This document shows positions 12,709-23,338 of a stretch of 64,000 bases of DNA, in pieces. The translations under genes were made by a program, and so were the position numbers. Source of the stretch: Balanoglossus misakiensis. Its lineage: Eukaryota; Hemichordata. The notes beneath the pieces are model-generated. The model saw only the letters and a program-made list of their open reading frames with translations. It was not told the origin of the DNA and did not search any database. Location: contig CM082592.2 of assembly GCA_040954595.2 (NCBI GenBank), forward strand, positions 620,001 to 684,000, read 5' to 3'. The first letter of the stretch is position 1; every line of letters begins with the position of its first letter.

Positions 12709-14756
12709 AACAGAACGGTTAAATACTACATTTATCAGATATCAGCTAATTTTGGACAATCATCTAAAATGTAAATCATCTTTTCATATTTGGATATCTG
12801 ATGATGTATGACATTTCCATTATATGTAAAAATGGTGCTGATTATAAAAATGCACTCTGAATGAGCTGATTTAATGCAAAATTGCGTTTTATTCGTTTTT
12901 GCACCAAAAAGGTCATTTTTAGGCAAAACATTCTTTTTTTTTTAATTCGGTGACCTGATCATATATAAACAATTGCTTGTATGTTAAAAGTTTTTATGAC
13001 TTTTAAAAGCAGTGACACTGGCGGCATTCAACACGAAAATAACAATTTTAGCCACAATTTGGTCAAAATGGTAAATTTTTGAAAATTACAAAAAATACCT
13101 GTTTTCTACATTTTCGGAAATCTGATGGAGTATAGAATGCTCTTCGTATGTATATATCGATACAAATTCCACAAAAGACCGTCTAATTTGGCTCACTGCA
13201 GACAAAATTGCGTTTTACAAAATTTTCCTTGAAAATGTCATTTTTAGAAAAAAAAAAAAAAAAACCTTTTATCTTCGAATTTGGTGCCCTGATCATATAT
13301 GACATGTTGATTGTATGTTAAAACTTTCGACCACTCCAAAAATGCAGAGATATTGACGGAATTCAAGAAAAAATAGCCATTTTGGCCATATTTTGACAAA
13401 ATGGTACATTTTTAAACAATCATAAAAAATAAACTCTTTTCTTCATTTTCAGAAATATTATGACGCATGAAGTGTCGTTCTCTTGTAAAAGGTGCTGCAA
13501 ATTCCAGAAAATGTGGTATAATTTGAATCACCCAAGACAAAATTACCATTTTCGACTTGTTTTCGAAAAATTGTCTTTTTTACAAAATAAATAAGAATAA
13601 ATTCTTTTCTTAGTTTCAAACGGGTAGAGATACTTTTCACACGGGTTTTCTAACATTGAATTCCCGTTCATCAACTCAGATTTCCTACAGCATAAGTCGG
13701 CTAAAACCCTGACACTCTAGAGCAGAAACAGTTGCACACTGATAACGTTGAACAAGTCGATTTTTCTACGGCCTGGCACGGCTAAATCTCGTCACAATAT
13801 GACAGACACTAGCGTACGTTAGCAACGGTGATCAAGTCAGATTTTCAACGGCATGGGTTGGATAAAGCCCCGACACTCTAGAGCAGAAACACGCGTACAG
13901 AGACCACGTTGATCAAGTCTGATCTCCTACGGCTTGGCTCGACTAAAACCCCGGCACACTATGACAGACACTAGCGTTCGTTAGCAACGTTGATCAAGTC
14001 AGATTTCCTACGGCATGGCTTTGCTAAAGCCCTGACACTCTAGAGCAGAAACACGCGTACAGAGACCACGTTGATCTACTCACACTTCCTTCGGCCTGGC
14101 ACGGCTGATGCCCCGGCACTATATATAGGACACAGACTGGCGTAAGTTAACAACGGTAATCACGTCGGGTTTCCTACGGCCTGGCTCAGCTGAAGCCCCG
14201 GCTCTCTAGAGCAGAAACAGGCGTACATTGACCACGTTGATCAAGTCAGATTTCCTACGGCGTGACTCGGCTGGTGCACCGGCTCTATATGACACAGACT
14301 GGCGTAAGTTATCAACGGTGATTACGTCGGATTTCCTACGGCCTGGTTTAGCTGAAGCCCCGGCACTTTAGAGCGGAAACACGCGTACATTGACCACGAT
14401 GATCAAGTCAGATCTCCTACGGCCTGGCTCGACTAAAACCCCGGCACACCATGACAGACACTAGCGTTCGTTAGCAACGGTGATCAAGTCGGATTTCCTT
14501 CGGCCTGGCTCTGCAAAAGACCCGACACTCTAGTACAAAGACGTTGGCTAAGTCGGGCAAACCGAACAGGGGAAGTCACAGCGGGTCAACACTCGACATT
14601 TGTTCCGGTAGGACTGCATTATTGCCTGTCAATTTATAGAGAAAGCCCGAATTTAACCAGGGCGTTTCAAACACCGACGTTAGTTGGGGGCACGGCCTGC
14701 AGTACTGCCGGGTAAGCTGACATCGGCGTACCGCATATAATGTAGGGGGGGGGGGG
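12709..14756 (+). repeat. Satellite unit 8 (full set of monomers)
   Basis: 2048 bp, all eleven monomers, G-run 14745-14756. The poly-A stretch of the second AT subrepeat is expanded at about 13248-13264. Confidence 0.9.
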
Positions 14757-16804
14757 AACAGAACGGTTCAATACTACATTTATTAGATATCAGCTAATTT
14801 TGGACAATCATCTAAAATCTAAATCATCTTTTCATATTTGGATATCTGATGATGTATGAAATTTCCAATATATGTAAAAATGGTGCTGATTATAAAAAAT
14901 GCACTCTGAATGAGCTGATTTAATACAAAATTGCGTTTTATTCGTTTTTGCACCAAAAAGGTCATTTTTAGGCAAAACATTCTTTATTTTTTTAATTCGG
15001 TGACCTGATCATATATAAGCAATTGCTTGCATGTTAAAAGTTTTTATGACTTTTAAAAGCAGTGACACTGGCGGCATTCAACACGAAAATAACAATTTTA
15101 ACCACAATTTGGTCAAAATGGTAAATTTTTGAAAATTACAAAAAATACCTGTTTTCTACATTTTCGGAAATCTGATGGAGTATAGAATGCTCTTCGTATA
15201 TATATATCGATACAAATTCCACAAAAGACCGTCTAATTTGGCTCACTGCAGACAAAATTGCGTTTTACCAAATTTTCCTTGAAAATGTCATTTTTAGAAA
15301 AATAAAATAAAAAAACCTTCGTTCTTCGAATTTGGTGCCCTGATCAAATATGATATGTTGATTGTATGTTAAAACTTTCGACCACTCCAAAAATGCAGAG
15401 ATATTGACGGAATTCAAGAAAAAATAGCCATTTTGGCCATATTTTGACAAAATGGTACATTTTTAAAAAATCATAAAAAATAAACTCTTTTCTTCATTTT
15501 CGGAAATATTATGGAGCATGAAGTGTCGGTCTCTTGTAAAAAGTGCTGCAAATTCCAGAAAATGTGGTATAATTTGAATCACCCAAGACAAAATTACCAT
15601 TTTCGACTTGTTTTCGAAAAATTGTCTTTTTTACAAAATAAATAAGAATAAATTCTTTTCTTAGTTTCAAACGGGTAGAGATACTTTCCACACGGGTTTT
15701 CTAACATTGAATTCCCGTTCATCAACTCAGATTTCCTACAGCATAAGTCGGCTAAAACCCTGACACTCTAGAGCAGAAACTGTTGCACACTGATAACGTT
15801 GAACAAGTCGATTTTTCTACGGCCTGGCACGGCTAAATCTCGTCACAATATGACAGACACTAGCGTACGTTAGCAACGGTGATCAAGTCAGATTTTCAAC
15901 GGCATGGGTTGGATAAAGCCCCGGCACTCTAGAGCAGAAACACGCGCACAGAGACCACGTTGATCAAGTCTGATCTCCTACGGCTTGGCTCGACTAAAAC
16001 CCCGGCACACTATGACAGACACTAGCGTTCGTTAGCAACGTTGATCAAGTCAGATTTCCTACGGCATGGCTTTGCTAAAGCCCTGACACTCTAGAGCAGA
16101 AACACGCGTACAGAGACCACGTTGATCTACTCACATTTCCTTCGGCCTGGCACGGCTGATGCCCCGGCACTATATATAGGACACAGACTGGCGTAAGTTA
16201 ACAACGGTAATCACGTCGGGTTTCCTACGGCCTGGCTCAGCTGAAGCCCCGGCACTCTAGAGCAGAAACAGGCGTACATTGACCACGTTGATCAAGTCAG
16301 ATTTCCTACGGCGTGACTCGGCTGGTGCACCGGCTCTATATGACACAGACTGGCGTAAGTTATCAACGGTGATTACGTCGGATTTCCTACGGCCTGGTTT
16401 AGCTGAAGCCCCGGCACTTTAGAGCGGAAACACGCGTACATTGACCACGATGATCAAGTCAGATCTCCTACGGCCTGGCTCGACTAAAACCCCGGCACAC
16501 CATGACAGACACTAGCGTTCGTTAGCAACGGTGATCAAGTCGGATTTCCTTCGGCCTGGCTCTGCAAAAGACCCGACACTCTAGTACAAAGACGTTGGCT
16601 AAGTCGGGCAAACCGAACAGGGAAAGTCACAGCGGGTCAACACTCGACATTTGTTCCGGTAGGACTGCTTTATTGCCTGTCAATTTATAGAGAAAGCCCG
16701 AATTTAACCAGGGCGTTTCAAACACCGACGTTAGTTGGGGGCACGGCCTGCAGTACTGCCGGGTAAGCTGACATCAGCGTACCGCATATAATGTAGGGGG
16801 GGGG
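14757..16804 (+). repeat. Satellite unit 9 (full set of monomers)
   Basis: 2048 bp, all eleven monomers, G-run 16796-16804. The AT domain is close to those starting at 8767 and 16805. Confidence 0.9.
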
Positions 16805-18406
16805 AACAGAACGGTTAAATACTACATTTATCAGATATCAGCTAATTTTGGACAATCATCTAAAATGTAAATCATCTTTTCATATTTTGATATCTGATGA
16901 TGTATGAAATTTCCAATATATGTAAAAATGGTGCTGATTATAAAAAATGCACTCTGAATGAGCTGATTTAATACAAAATTGCGTTTTATTCGTTTTTGCA
17001 CCAAAAAGGTCATTTTTAGGCAAAACATTCTTTATTTTTTAATTCGGTGACCTGATCATATATAAGCAATTGCTTGCATGTTAAAAGTTTTTATGACTTT
17101 TAAAAGCAGTGACACTGGCGGCATTCAACACGAAAATAACAATTTTAACCACAATTTGGTCAAAATGGTAAATTTTTGAAAATTACAAAAAATACCTGTT
17201 TTCTACATTTTCGGAAATCTGATGGAGTATAGAATGCTCTTCGTATATATATATCGATACAAATTCCACAAAAGACCGTCTAATTTGGCTCACTGCAGAC
17301 AAAATTGCGTTTTACCAAATTTTCCTTGAAAATGTCATTTTTAGAAAAATAAAATAAAAAAACCTTCGTTCTTCGAATTTGGTGCCCTGATCATATATGA
17401 TATGTTGATTGTATGTTAAAACTTTCGACCACTCCAAAAATGCAGAGATATTGACGGAATTCAAGAAAAAATAGCCATTTTGGCCATATTTTGACAAAAT
17501 GGTACATTTTTAAACAATCATAAAAAATAAACTCTTTTCTTCATTTTCGGAAATATTATGGAGCATGAAGTGTCGTTCTCTTGTAAAAAGTGCTGCAAAT
17601 TCCAGAAAATGTGGTATAATTTGAATCACCCAAGACAAAATTACCATTTTCGACTTGTTTCCGAAAAATTGTCTTTTTTACAAAATAAATAAGAATAAAT
17701 TCTTTTCTTAGTTTCAAACGGGTAGAGATACTTTCCACACGGGTTTTCTAACATTGAATTCCCGTTCATCAACTCAGATTTCCTACAGCATAAGTCGGCT
17801 AAAACCCTGACACTCTAGAGCAGAAACAGTTGCACACTGGTAACGTTGAACAAGTCGATTTTTCTACGACCTGGCTCGGCTAAATCTCCGTCACAATATG
17901 ACAGACACTAGCGTACGTTAGCAACGGTGATCAAGTCAGATTTTCTACGGCATGGCTTGGATAAAGCCCCGGCACTCTAGAGCAAAAACACGCGTACAGA
18001 GACCACGTTGATCAATTCTGATCTCCTACGGCTTGGCTCGACTAAAACCCCGGCACACTATGACAGACACTAGCGTTCGTTAGCAACTTTGATCAAGTCA
18101 GATTTCCTACGGCATGGCTTAGCTAAAGCCCTGGCACTCTAGAGCAGAAACACGCGTACAGAGACCACGTTGATCTTCTCACATTTCCTTCGGCCTGGCA
18201 CGGCTGATGCCCCGGCACTATATATAGGACACAGACTGGCGTAAGTTAACAACGGTAATCACGGCGGGTTTCCTACGGCTTGGCTCAGCTGAAGCCCCGG
18301 CATTCTAGAGCAGAAACAGGCGTACATTGACCACGTTGATCAAGTCAGATTTCCTACGGCGTGACTCGGCTGGTGCACCGGCTCTATATGACACAGACTG
18401 GCGTAA
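16805..18406 (+). repeat. Satellite unit 10, left part (split by LINE element 1)
   Basis: The AT domain and monomers 1-8 run up to the LINE insertion in monomer 8. The unit resumes at 26328. Joined without one copy of the target duplication, it is about 2059 bp, as expected for a full unit. Confidence 0.9.
18394..18406 (+). repeat. Target-site duplication of LINE element 1, left copy
   Basis: CAGACTGGCGTAA is duplicated at 26315-26327 on the other side of the element. The satellite continues correctly from the right copy (GTTATCAACGG), which proves insertion into a pre-existing monomer. Confidence 0.9.
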
Positions 18407-18459
18407 TTTTTTTTTTCTTTATCTTTTATTAAAAAAACTTTCAATGTTACATTAACATA
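18407..18459 (-). other. 3' UTR and poly-A tail of LINE element 1
   Basis: On the minus strand ORF2 stops at 18460. An AATAAA signal (TTTATT on plus, 18425-18430) follows, and then a poly-A tail (T-run 18407-18416) that abuts the target duplication. Confidence 0.8.
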
Positions 18460-20946
18460 TCAAAAAAAAAGAAACCAACCGAAAACTGACATCATAGATA
18501 TAATAGCTTCAAAAATTCTTGCACTTTCTGAATTATTGCATATTTCCTTGTATACCTTGTATCTCAATATGAATTCGTATTTTACCAGCACCATTAAAGG
18601 TGCTCTGGTTTCACTTAGCCAGTATTTATGTATACTCCATTTGCAAACTAAAATCAATAAATTTACAATATTTTCTTCAGATTTCGAAAGCATAACACTT
18701 CTAATGCAATTGAAAATTATATGAGCGCTTTGTAAAACAAAATCTTTACAAAAAAGTTGCCGAATTATGCGCTCGATTTTTGCCCAAAGTGATGTGGCTA
18801 TAGTACAACGCACGTACTTGTGCTCAAGAGACTCTGGTATCTTACAAAGTTCACAATCCACACTGCTGCTCTTATTCCAATAAAACAAATACTTATTACA
18901 TGGCAACAACCTGTGTAAAAGTTTCCATTGAAATTCCCGCAACTTTGTTTCCTTAGTTATTGCGTGTATGTTCTTCCAGACCGTTTCACTTTCTTTTGTA
19001 GTCTGGTTTGGTACCTCCAGTAATGTGTACCATTTGTTAAGTTTATCCACTTTTGGACTCCTTTGTGGAATGTTCGCATAAATGGCTTTACACGTAACGT
19101 TATTGATGGAAATCCAGTGTTTTCCATCCCAAATACCGTATTTACAATTTTTCAAGGATTTGTAGAAAAAGTGAAACTTGCTACACCATTTCAAAATTAC
19201 ATTTCTGTTTCCTTTGATGTTTTCACTTGCACTGTACCACGCATTTAAAACCTTGACGTAAAATTCAGGGATCGCAGACTCTAAAGCCTTTGGTAGTGAT
19301 TCCCAGAAAATGTTGTGCTGAATAAGATTACATGACTGAAGGTCATCCATTTGTAAATAATGCCATGGTATAGCAGACCAAGTGTTGCCTTTACACAAGA
19401 CCAGTCTCTTGACCCATACTGCATAAAGAGAATCAATTTGCTTGTCTAAGTTGACACATCTGATGCCACCTTTGTCATAATCACTCTGAAGTATTACATT
19501 GCTTATATTTCGTTTTCTTCTTATAAAACCATCAATTAGCTTTCGAACAACACACTTAATGCCTTCAGGTATTCCAATCACTGATGTCAAAAACAAAATC
19601 TGTGAAATTGCAAAAACCTTCGTAATCATCACTCTCCCATAAAACGTAAGCCTTCTCCTTTCCCACATTTGTAGCACCTTTTTCAGTTTATCAATCTTAG
19701 GCTCCCAGTTAAGTTTGTTACATTTCTCAGTGTCATAGCCAAAATAAACACCAAGCGTTTTGATGGGCTCATTTGTCCATTCAACATTTCCCATCTTCTT
19801 TTCACTATTTCTGTTTTTTCCAACCCACATTGCCTTCGTTTTCTTGTTGCTCATTTTTAAACCACCACACTGATGAAAATCATCCATAACTTTAAAAACA
19901 TTTTCTAATGACCGACCATCCCTTGTAAAAATAGTGGTGTCGTCGGCAAATAATGAAATCTTCGCTGTATTATTACTATATAAGGGGATCCCGTTGATCT
20001 CCCCGTGTTGTCTTATTTTACATGCAAGTACTTCGATCACAAGTAAAAACAATAAAGCCGAGAGGGAACATCCCTGTCGAACACCTCTATGTAATGAAAA
20101 GTATCCAGAGCACCATCCCTTATAAACAATACAACTAGAAATATTACTATATAAAACTTCAATCCAGCGTATAAAGCCTGGACCAAAATTCATCTTTTTA
20201 AGCACGCTATACAAAAATTTCCAATTTACACTGTCAAACGCTTTCTCATAATCTACAAAAAGGATCGCTCCTTCCAAACGCCGCTTTTTAGTGTAGTCTA
20301 GAACATCGGAGATCAGGCGAATGTTTTCTCCAATAAAACGGCCTTTCATATAGCCTGTCTGATCTCTATGGATAATTGTAGGTAAAACACATTTGAGTCT
20401 GTTTGATAATGCCTTAGTGGCAATTTTGTAGTCAATGTTTAAAAGCGACACAGGCCTCCAATTATTCAAGTCATTTTCATCTCCCTTTTTATACAACAAT
20501 GTAATAATACCTCTTTTTTGTGTAGCAGAAAGTTCCCCTGACGACCAGGCTTCATTGAGAGATGAAGTGACAAATGTTTTTATTTCTGACCAAAAGAAAA
20601 GAAAAAATTCGACCGAAAGTCCATCACATCCCGGAGACTTGTTAGCTGCCATGGTCTTCAAAGCGCGCAAACATTCCCTTTCCGTTAAATTACCTTCGCA
20701 CTGTTCACTTTGTAGAGCTGTTAGTCCTGGTAAACTGCTATTTTCCAAAAAATCGTCAATCGACTGATGGCAACATTTTCGCTGATAGATCGTCTCGTAG
20801 AATTCTCTTTGTTCCCGCAGAATCTCGTCCGTTTTTGTCACACACTTTCCACTTCTGGTCACCAGCTCCTTAATTTCCTTTTTTCCTGCATTTCGCTTTT
20901 CTAATGATAAAAATACTTGGTATTCCTTTCTCCCTTTTCCACCCAC
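18460..20946 (-). CDS. LINE element 1 ORF2, reverse transcriptase and C-terminal part (frameshifted from endonuclease)
   Basis: This frame encodes the RT portion of ORF2, which copies element RNA at a nicked target (target-primed reverse transcription). Residues are numbered from the upstream end of the frame. The fingers motif NNWRPVSLLN is at 161-170, the first catalytic motif VDYEKAFDS at 231-239, the RQGCSLSALLF region at about 290-300, and the intact FADD box at 333-336. A C-x2-C-x7-H-x4-C zinc finger (CELC...H...C) lies near the C terminus, typical of the zf-RVT region of L1/Tx1-type elements. The first residues are out-of-frame readings of the endonuclease-RT linker. The true protein continues from the endonuclease frame through a one-base deletion in a T-run. 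There are no further stops, so the lesion looks recent. Confidence 0.92.
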   Translation of the reverse strand: MGGKGRKEYQVFLSLEKRNAGKKEIKELVTRSGKCVTKTDEILREQREFYETIYQRKCCHQSIDDFLENSSLPGLTALQSEQCEGNLTERECLRALKTMAANKSPGCDGLSVEFFLFFWSEIKTFVTSSLNEAWSSGELSATQKRGIITLLYKKGDENDLNNWRPVSLLNIDYKIATKALSNRLKCVLPTIIHRDQTGYMKGRFIGENIRLISDVLDYTKKRRLEGAILFVDYEKAFDSVNWKFLYSVLKKMNFGPGFIRWIEVLYSNISSCIVYKGWCSGYFSLHRGVRQGCSLSALLFLLVIEVLACKIRQHGEINGIPLYSNNTAKISLFADDTTIFTRDGRSLENVFKVMDDFHQCGGLKMSNKKTKAMWVGKNRNSEKKMGNVEWTNEPIKTLGVYFGYDTEKCNKLNWEPKIDKLKKVLQMWERRRLTFYGRVMITKVFAISQILFLTSVIGIPEGIKCVVRKLIDGFIRRKRNISNVILQSDYDKGGIRCVNLDKQIDSLYAVWVKRLVLCKGNTWSAIPWHYLQMDDLQSCNLIQHNIFWESLPKALESAIPEFYVKVLNAWYSASENIKGNRNVILKWCSKFHFFYKSLKNCKYGIWDGKHWISINNVTCKAIYANIPQRSPKVDKLNKWYTLLEVPNQTTKESETVWKNIHAITKETKLREFQWKLLHRLLPCNKYLFYWNKSSSVDCELCKIPESLEHKYVRCTIATSLWAKIERIIRQLFCKDFVLQSAHIIFNCIRSVMLSKSEENIVNLLILVCKWSIHKYWLSETRAPLMVLVKYEFILRYKVYKEICNNSESARIFEAIISMMSVFGWFLFF

Positions 20947-22043
20947 GCTGCACGCGATCTTATCTGCGCACCTTCAGCGAGTATGTTGTAAATATTCTCA
21001 AGGCGTTGTTGTGTTTCACTGTATTTCCGTATATTTTCATCTGATGGATTCACCAGCATATTTCTTTCATCCGCTTTTAGCTGTTGCTCAAGCTTCGGCA
21101 TTTCCTTATTGTGATCTTTTGTTCCATACCTTGTAAATTCCAATGCATATTCTTTAATTTCTTTCTTCATGATGTCCCATTTCATCCGATTATTTTCGAA
21201 TGTCTTCTCACCACACTCTCTGATTACAGATTTGACTACGTTGACAAAGCCTTCATTTTTTAAAAGCCTATTGTTCAGTTTCCATGTACCAGGCCCTCTA
21301 CAATCTGAAGCGGTCTGCAATTCCACGTAAACAGCCATATGATCTGTGTGTACAGCAGGACGAATATCCGATTTTTTGACATTCTTGACGAGGTGCTTTG
21401 AGATAAAAACATAATCTAATCGGCTATGAGTCGGTGATGGGGCCAATCTTCGCCAAGTAAACTGCCGTTGCCCAGGGTGGAAATTCCTCCAAACATCAAT
21501 AAGTTGAAACTGATTACAAAAACTACGTAAGACTCTTCTTGATCCATCATGTGATTGCCGTGATTTCACACTTGACGCTCTGTCCAAAGTGTCGTTGAGT
21601 GCACAATTGAAGTCGCCTGCTATAATAAGATTTTCGTAATAGCAGTGAGTGTCAACCAGGCCAGCTAGATCTTTCAAGAATTCCGTTCTTTGTTTCACGA
21701 GATTCGGGGCATAAACACTACAAATTGAAAGCTTAACACCTACAAGGCTACCGTTTATTATGCAAATTCTTCCGAAGTCGTCATTCCACACGGAATCAAT
21801 GGTGAGGTCACATCTGCGCTCAATCAATATTGCCGTTCCTCTGCTATAATTGTCACCTTTCGAGAAGAATACTTTCCCTCCCCATTCTTTCTCCCAAGTG
21901 TCAATGTCTGTTCCATTTCCATGCAACTCTTGTAAAATCGCGATACTCGTTTTTTGGAGTTTTAGCCAGCGATATATACAGTTCCTTTTCGTTTTGTCTT
22001 TGAAACCCCTGACATTCAGGGTAACTAACTTCAGCGCTGCCAT
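20901..22043 (-). CDS. LINE element 1 ORF2, N-terminal APE-type endonuclease
   Basis: This is the N-terminal exonuclease/endonuclease/phosphatase-fold domain that nicks target DNA to prime reverse transcription. It starts at an ATG (22043). Visible catalytic motifs are LNVRG (Asn10), QEL (Glu39), SVYAPN (109-114), AGDFN (142-146), SRLDY (207-211) and TDH (233-235), all intact. After the domain comes a linker of basic and coiled-coil-like residues. The frame ends in YFYH plus a stop only because one T is missing from a run of five (plus-strand A-run 20909-20913). In the adjacent frame the protein continues into the RT with a normal SLEKR sequence. Confidence 0.92.
   Translation of the reverse strand: MAALKLVTLNVRGFKDKTKRNCIYRWLKLQKTSIAILQELHGNGTDIDTWEKEWGGKVFFSKGDNYSRGTAILIERRCDLTIDSVWNDDFGRICIINGSLVGVKLSICSVYAPNLVKQRTEFLKDLAGLVDTHCYYENLIIAGDFNCALNDTLDRASSVKSRQSHDGSRRVLRSFCNQFQLIDVWRNFHPGQRQFTWRRLAPSPTHSRLDYVFISKHLVKNVKKSDIRPAVHTDHMAVYVELQTASDCRGPGTWKLNNRLLKNEGFVNVVKSVIRECGEKTFENNRMKWDIMKKEIKEYALEFTRYGTKDHNKEMPKLEQQLKADERNMLVNPSDENIRKYSETQQRLENIYNILAEGAQIRSRAAWVEKGERNTKYFYH
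20909..20913 (-). other. Frameshift site in ORF2 of LINE element 1
   Basis: A run of five T on the coding strand (A on plus) marks where the endonuclease frame stops and the RT frame takes over. The overlapping readings NTKYF and EYQVF followed by LSLEKR show that a single-base deletion explains the break. Confidence 0.8.
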
Positions 22044-22093
22044 CAGTAGCCTTTGATTCTGACTTGCTGCTGCTGCTTTCGTCTTCTTTTACG
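22044..22093 (-). other. Remnant of the ORF1-ORF2 junction of LINE element 1
   Basis: About 50 bp of element sequence remain upstream of the ORF2 ATG before the nested insertion. In another frame it reads KEDESSSSKSESK and stays open past the ORF2 start to 21901. ORF1 may therefore originally have overlapped ORF2, or this may be a chance frame. Confidence 0.5.
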
Positions 22094-22098
22094 TTTTT

Positions 22099-22130
22099 AC
22101 GGGCCCAAGCCAAGCCAGGCTTGGGCCCGT
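22099..22130. repeat. 32-bp palindromic hairpin, first copy
   Basis: ACGGGCCCAAGCC and GGCTTGGGCCCGT are perfect inverted arms separated by only six bases (AAGCCA). This would form a very stable stem. The 54-bp period repeats at 22153. Confidence 0.85.
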
Positions 22131-22152
22131 ATTGGTTTCGTTGGGGTTTTTT

Positions 22153-22184
22153 ACGGGCCCAAGCCAAGCCAGGCTTGGGCCCGT
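22153..22184. repeat. 32-bp palindromic hairpin, second copy
   Basis: Identical to the palindrome at 22099-22130 and offset by exactly 54 bp, including the ATTGGTTTCGTTGGGG spacer. Confidence 0.85.
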
Positions 22185-22221
22185 ATTGGTTTCGTTGGGG
22201 TTTTTCTTTCTTTCTTTATTC

Positions 22222-23304
22222 TTGGTTCATTTCTTTCGCGCTCTAGATCTCAGACACCGCTGCAGGTACAGTTCTCAAACTTGCTACAGTGGTCAACGTC
22301 AATGAGTAGATGTGCAGTGACTTGTGAATACTTAATTAGTCACGTGACATGGCGGCCATATTGGATTTTCTGAAAAAATGCAAATCTCAGATCTCAGAAA
22401 CTACAAGGCAGATCGACTTCAGATTTGGCGTGCTGGTAGTATACCCTCTGCCCATCATTTTTGTAATTGGATATTTTGCTGTCAATGTTGCAGTTTTTTT
22501 GCTACAGTTGTTTTTCTGAAATCTGGTCAAAATTTCAAAAATCTTCTTCTCCAGAACCGGCGATAACCGAGTCACGCCGTTTGGGGTATGTGGTCACCTA
22601 ACTGATGTCTATCATGTTTGCGAAGATCATTGTGATTGGTCGAAGATTATGGCGGCCATATTGGATTTTCGAAAAACCATAGTAAAACTTCAAAAATCTT
22701 CTTCTCCAGAACGGGCGATAACCGAGTCACAAGATTTGGTGTGTGTGGTCATTAAACAGATGTCTATCAAGTTTGCGAAGGGGAATGTGATTGGTCAAAG
22801 ATTATGGCGGCCATATTGGATTTTGTGAAAAACGATTAAAAAGTAAAAATTCCTTTTCTAGCCTAAACATTGATAGCACAGAAATTCTTTTTATGGATAT
22901 GAATCATCATATGACAAGAATAAGCTATAAATATTTTGGTAATTTTGGCAATGACCTTTGACCTACTTTTGACGAATCATTTTTCTGCATATCTAATTCC
23001 TGGCTAACCAATGGGGCTATAAGTTTGGTTTTTGATGTATGTGGATTTGTATGTGATCAAAAAATTTTGCTACTTTTCATGACCCCTTTGACCTCTGGTG
23101 AACTCATTAAATATGCGCATACCTAATTAATGATGAACCAATAGACCTAGAGGTTTTGTTTTTGTTATACATGGACCAGTATGGGGTCAAACTATTTTGC
23201 CCAAATGTTGGGTGACCTCGGGTGACCTTTGACCTACTTAACACTATATTAGCATCAGATCAGATAATAGAGCTTGGGCCCGGACAATGCTGCTTGCAGC
23301 TTTA

Positions 23305-23306
<2 letters not shown>
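22222..23306. repeat. Nested repeat copy A (internally deleted)
   Basis: Starts with TTCTTGGTTCATTTCTTTCG-like sequence and ends at GCTTTAAT. It is nearly identical to copy B except that about 560 bp corresponding to 24356-24934 are missing. It contains ATGGCGGCCATATTGGATTT three times. Confidence 0.75.
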
Positions 23307-23337
<31 letters not shown>

Positions 23338-23338
23338 T
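23307..23338. repeat. CTTT microsatellite
   Basis: About eight tandem CTTT units join copy A to copy B. A shorter version precedes copy A at about 22204-22220. Confidence 0.9.

Noticed and set aside
8767-16804. Three-unit (about 6 kb) higher-order repeat
   Set aside because: Units at 8767 and 14757, and at 10656 and 16805, share some AT variants, but other subrepeats in the same units do not follow the pattern. This fits gene conversion better than a stable higher-order repeat.
21901-22167. 88-codon minus-strand frame overlapping the ORF2 start of LINE element 1
   Set aside because: Its N-terminal third is translated from the palindromic nested repeat. The remainder may be the old end of ORF1, but it is mostly antiphase to the endonuclease, so it was noted only as a junction remnant.
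22053-22566. Short plus-strand frames in the nested repeat
   Set aside because: They are translations of palindromes and CTTT-rich non-coding DNA, and they occur twice because the repeat is duplicated.
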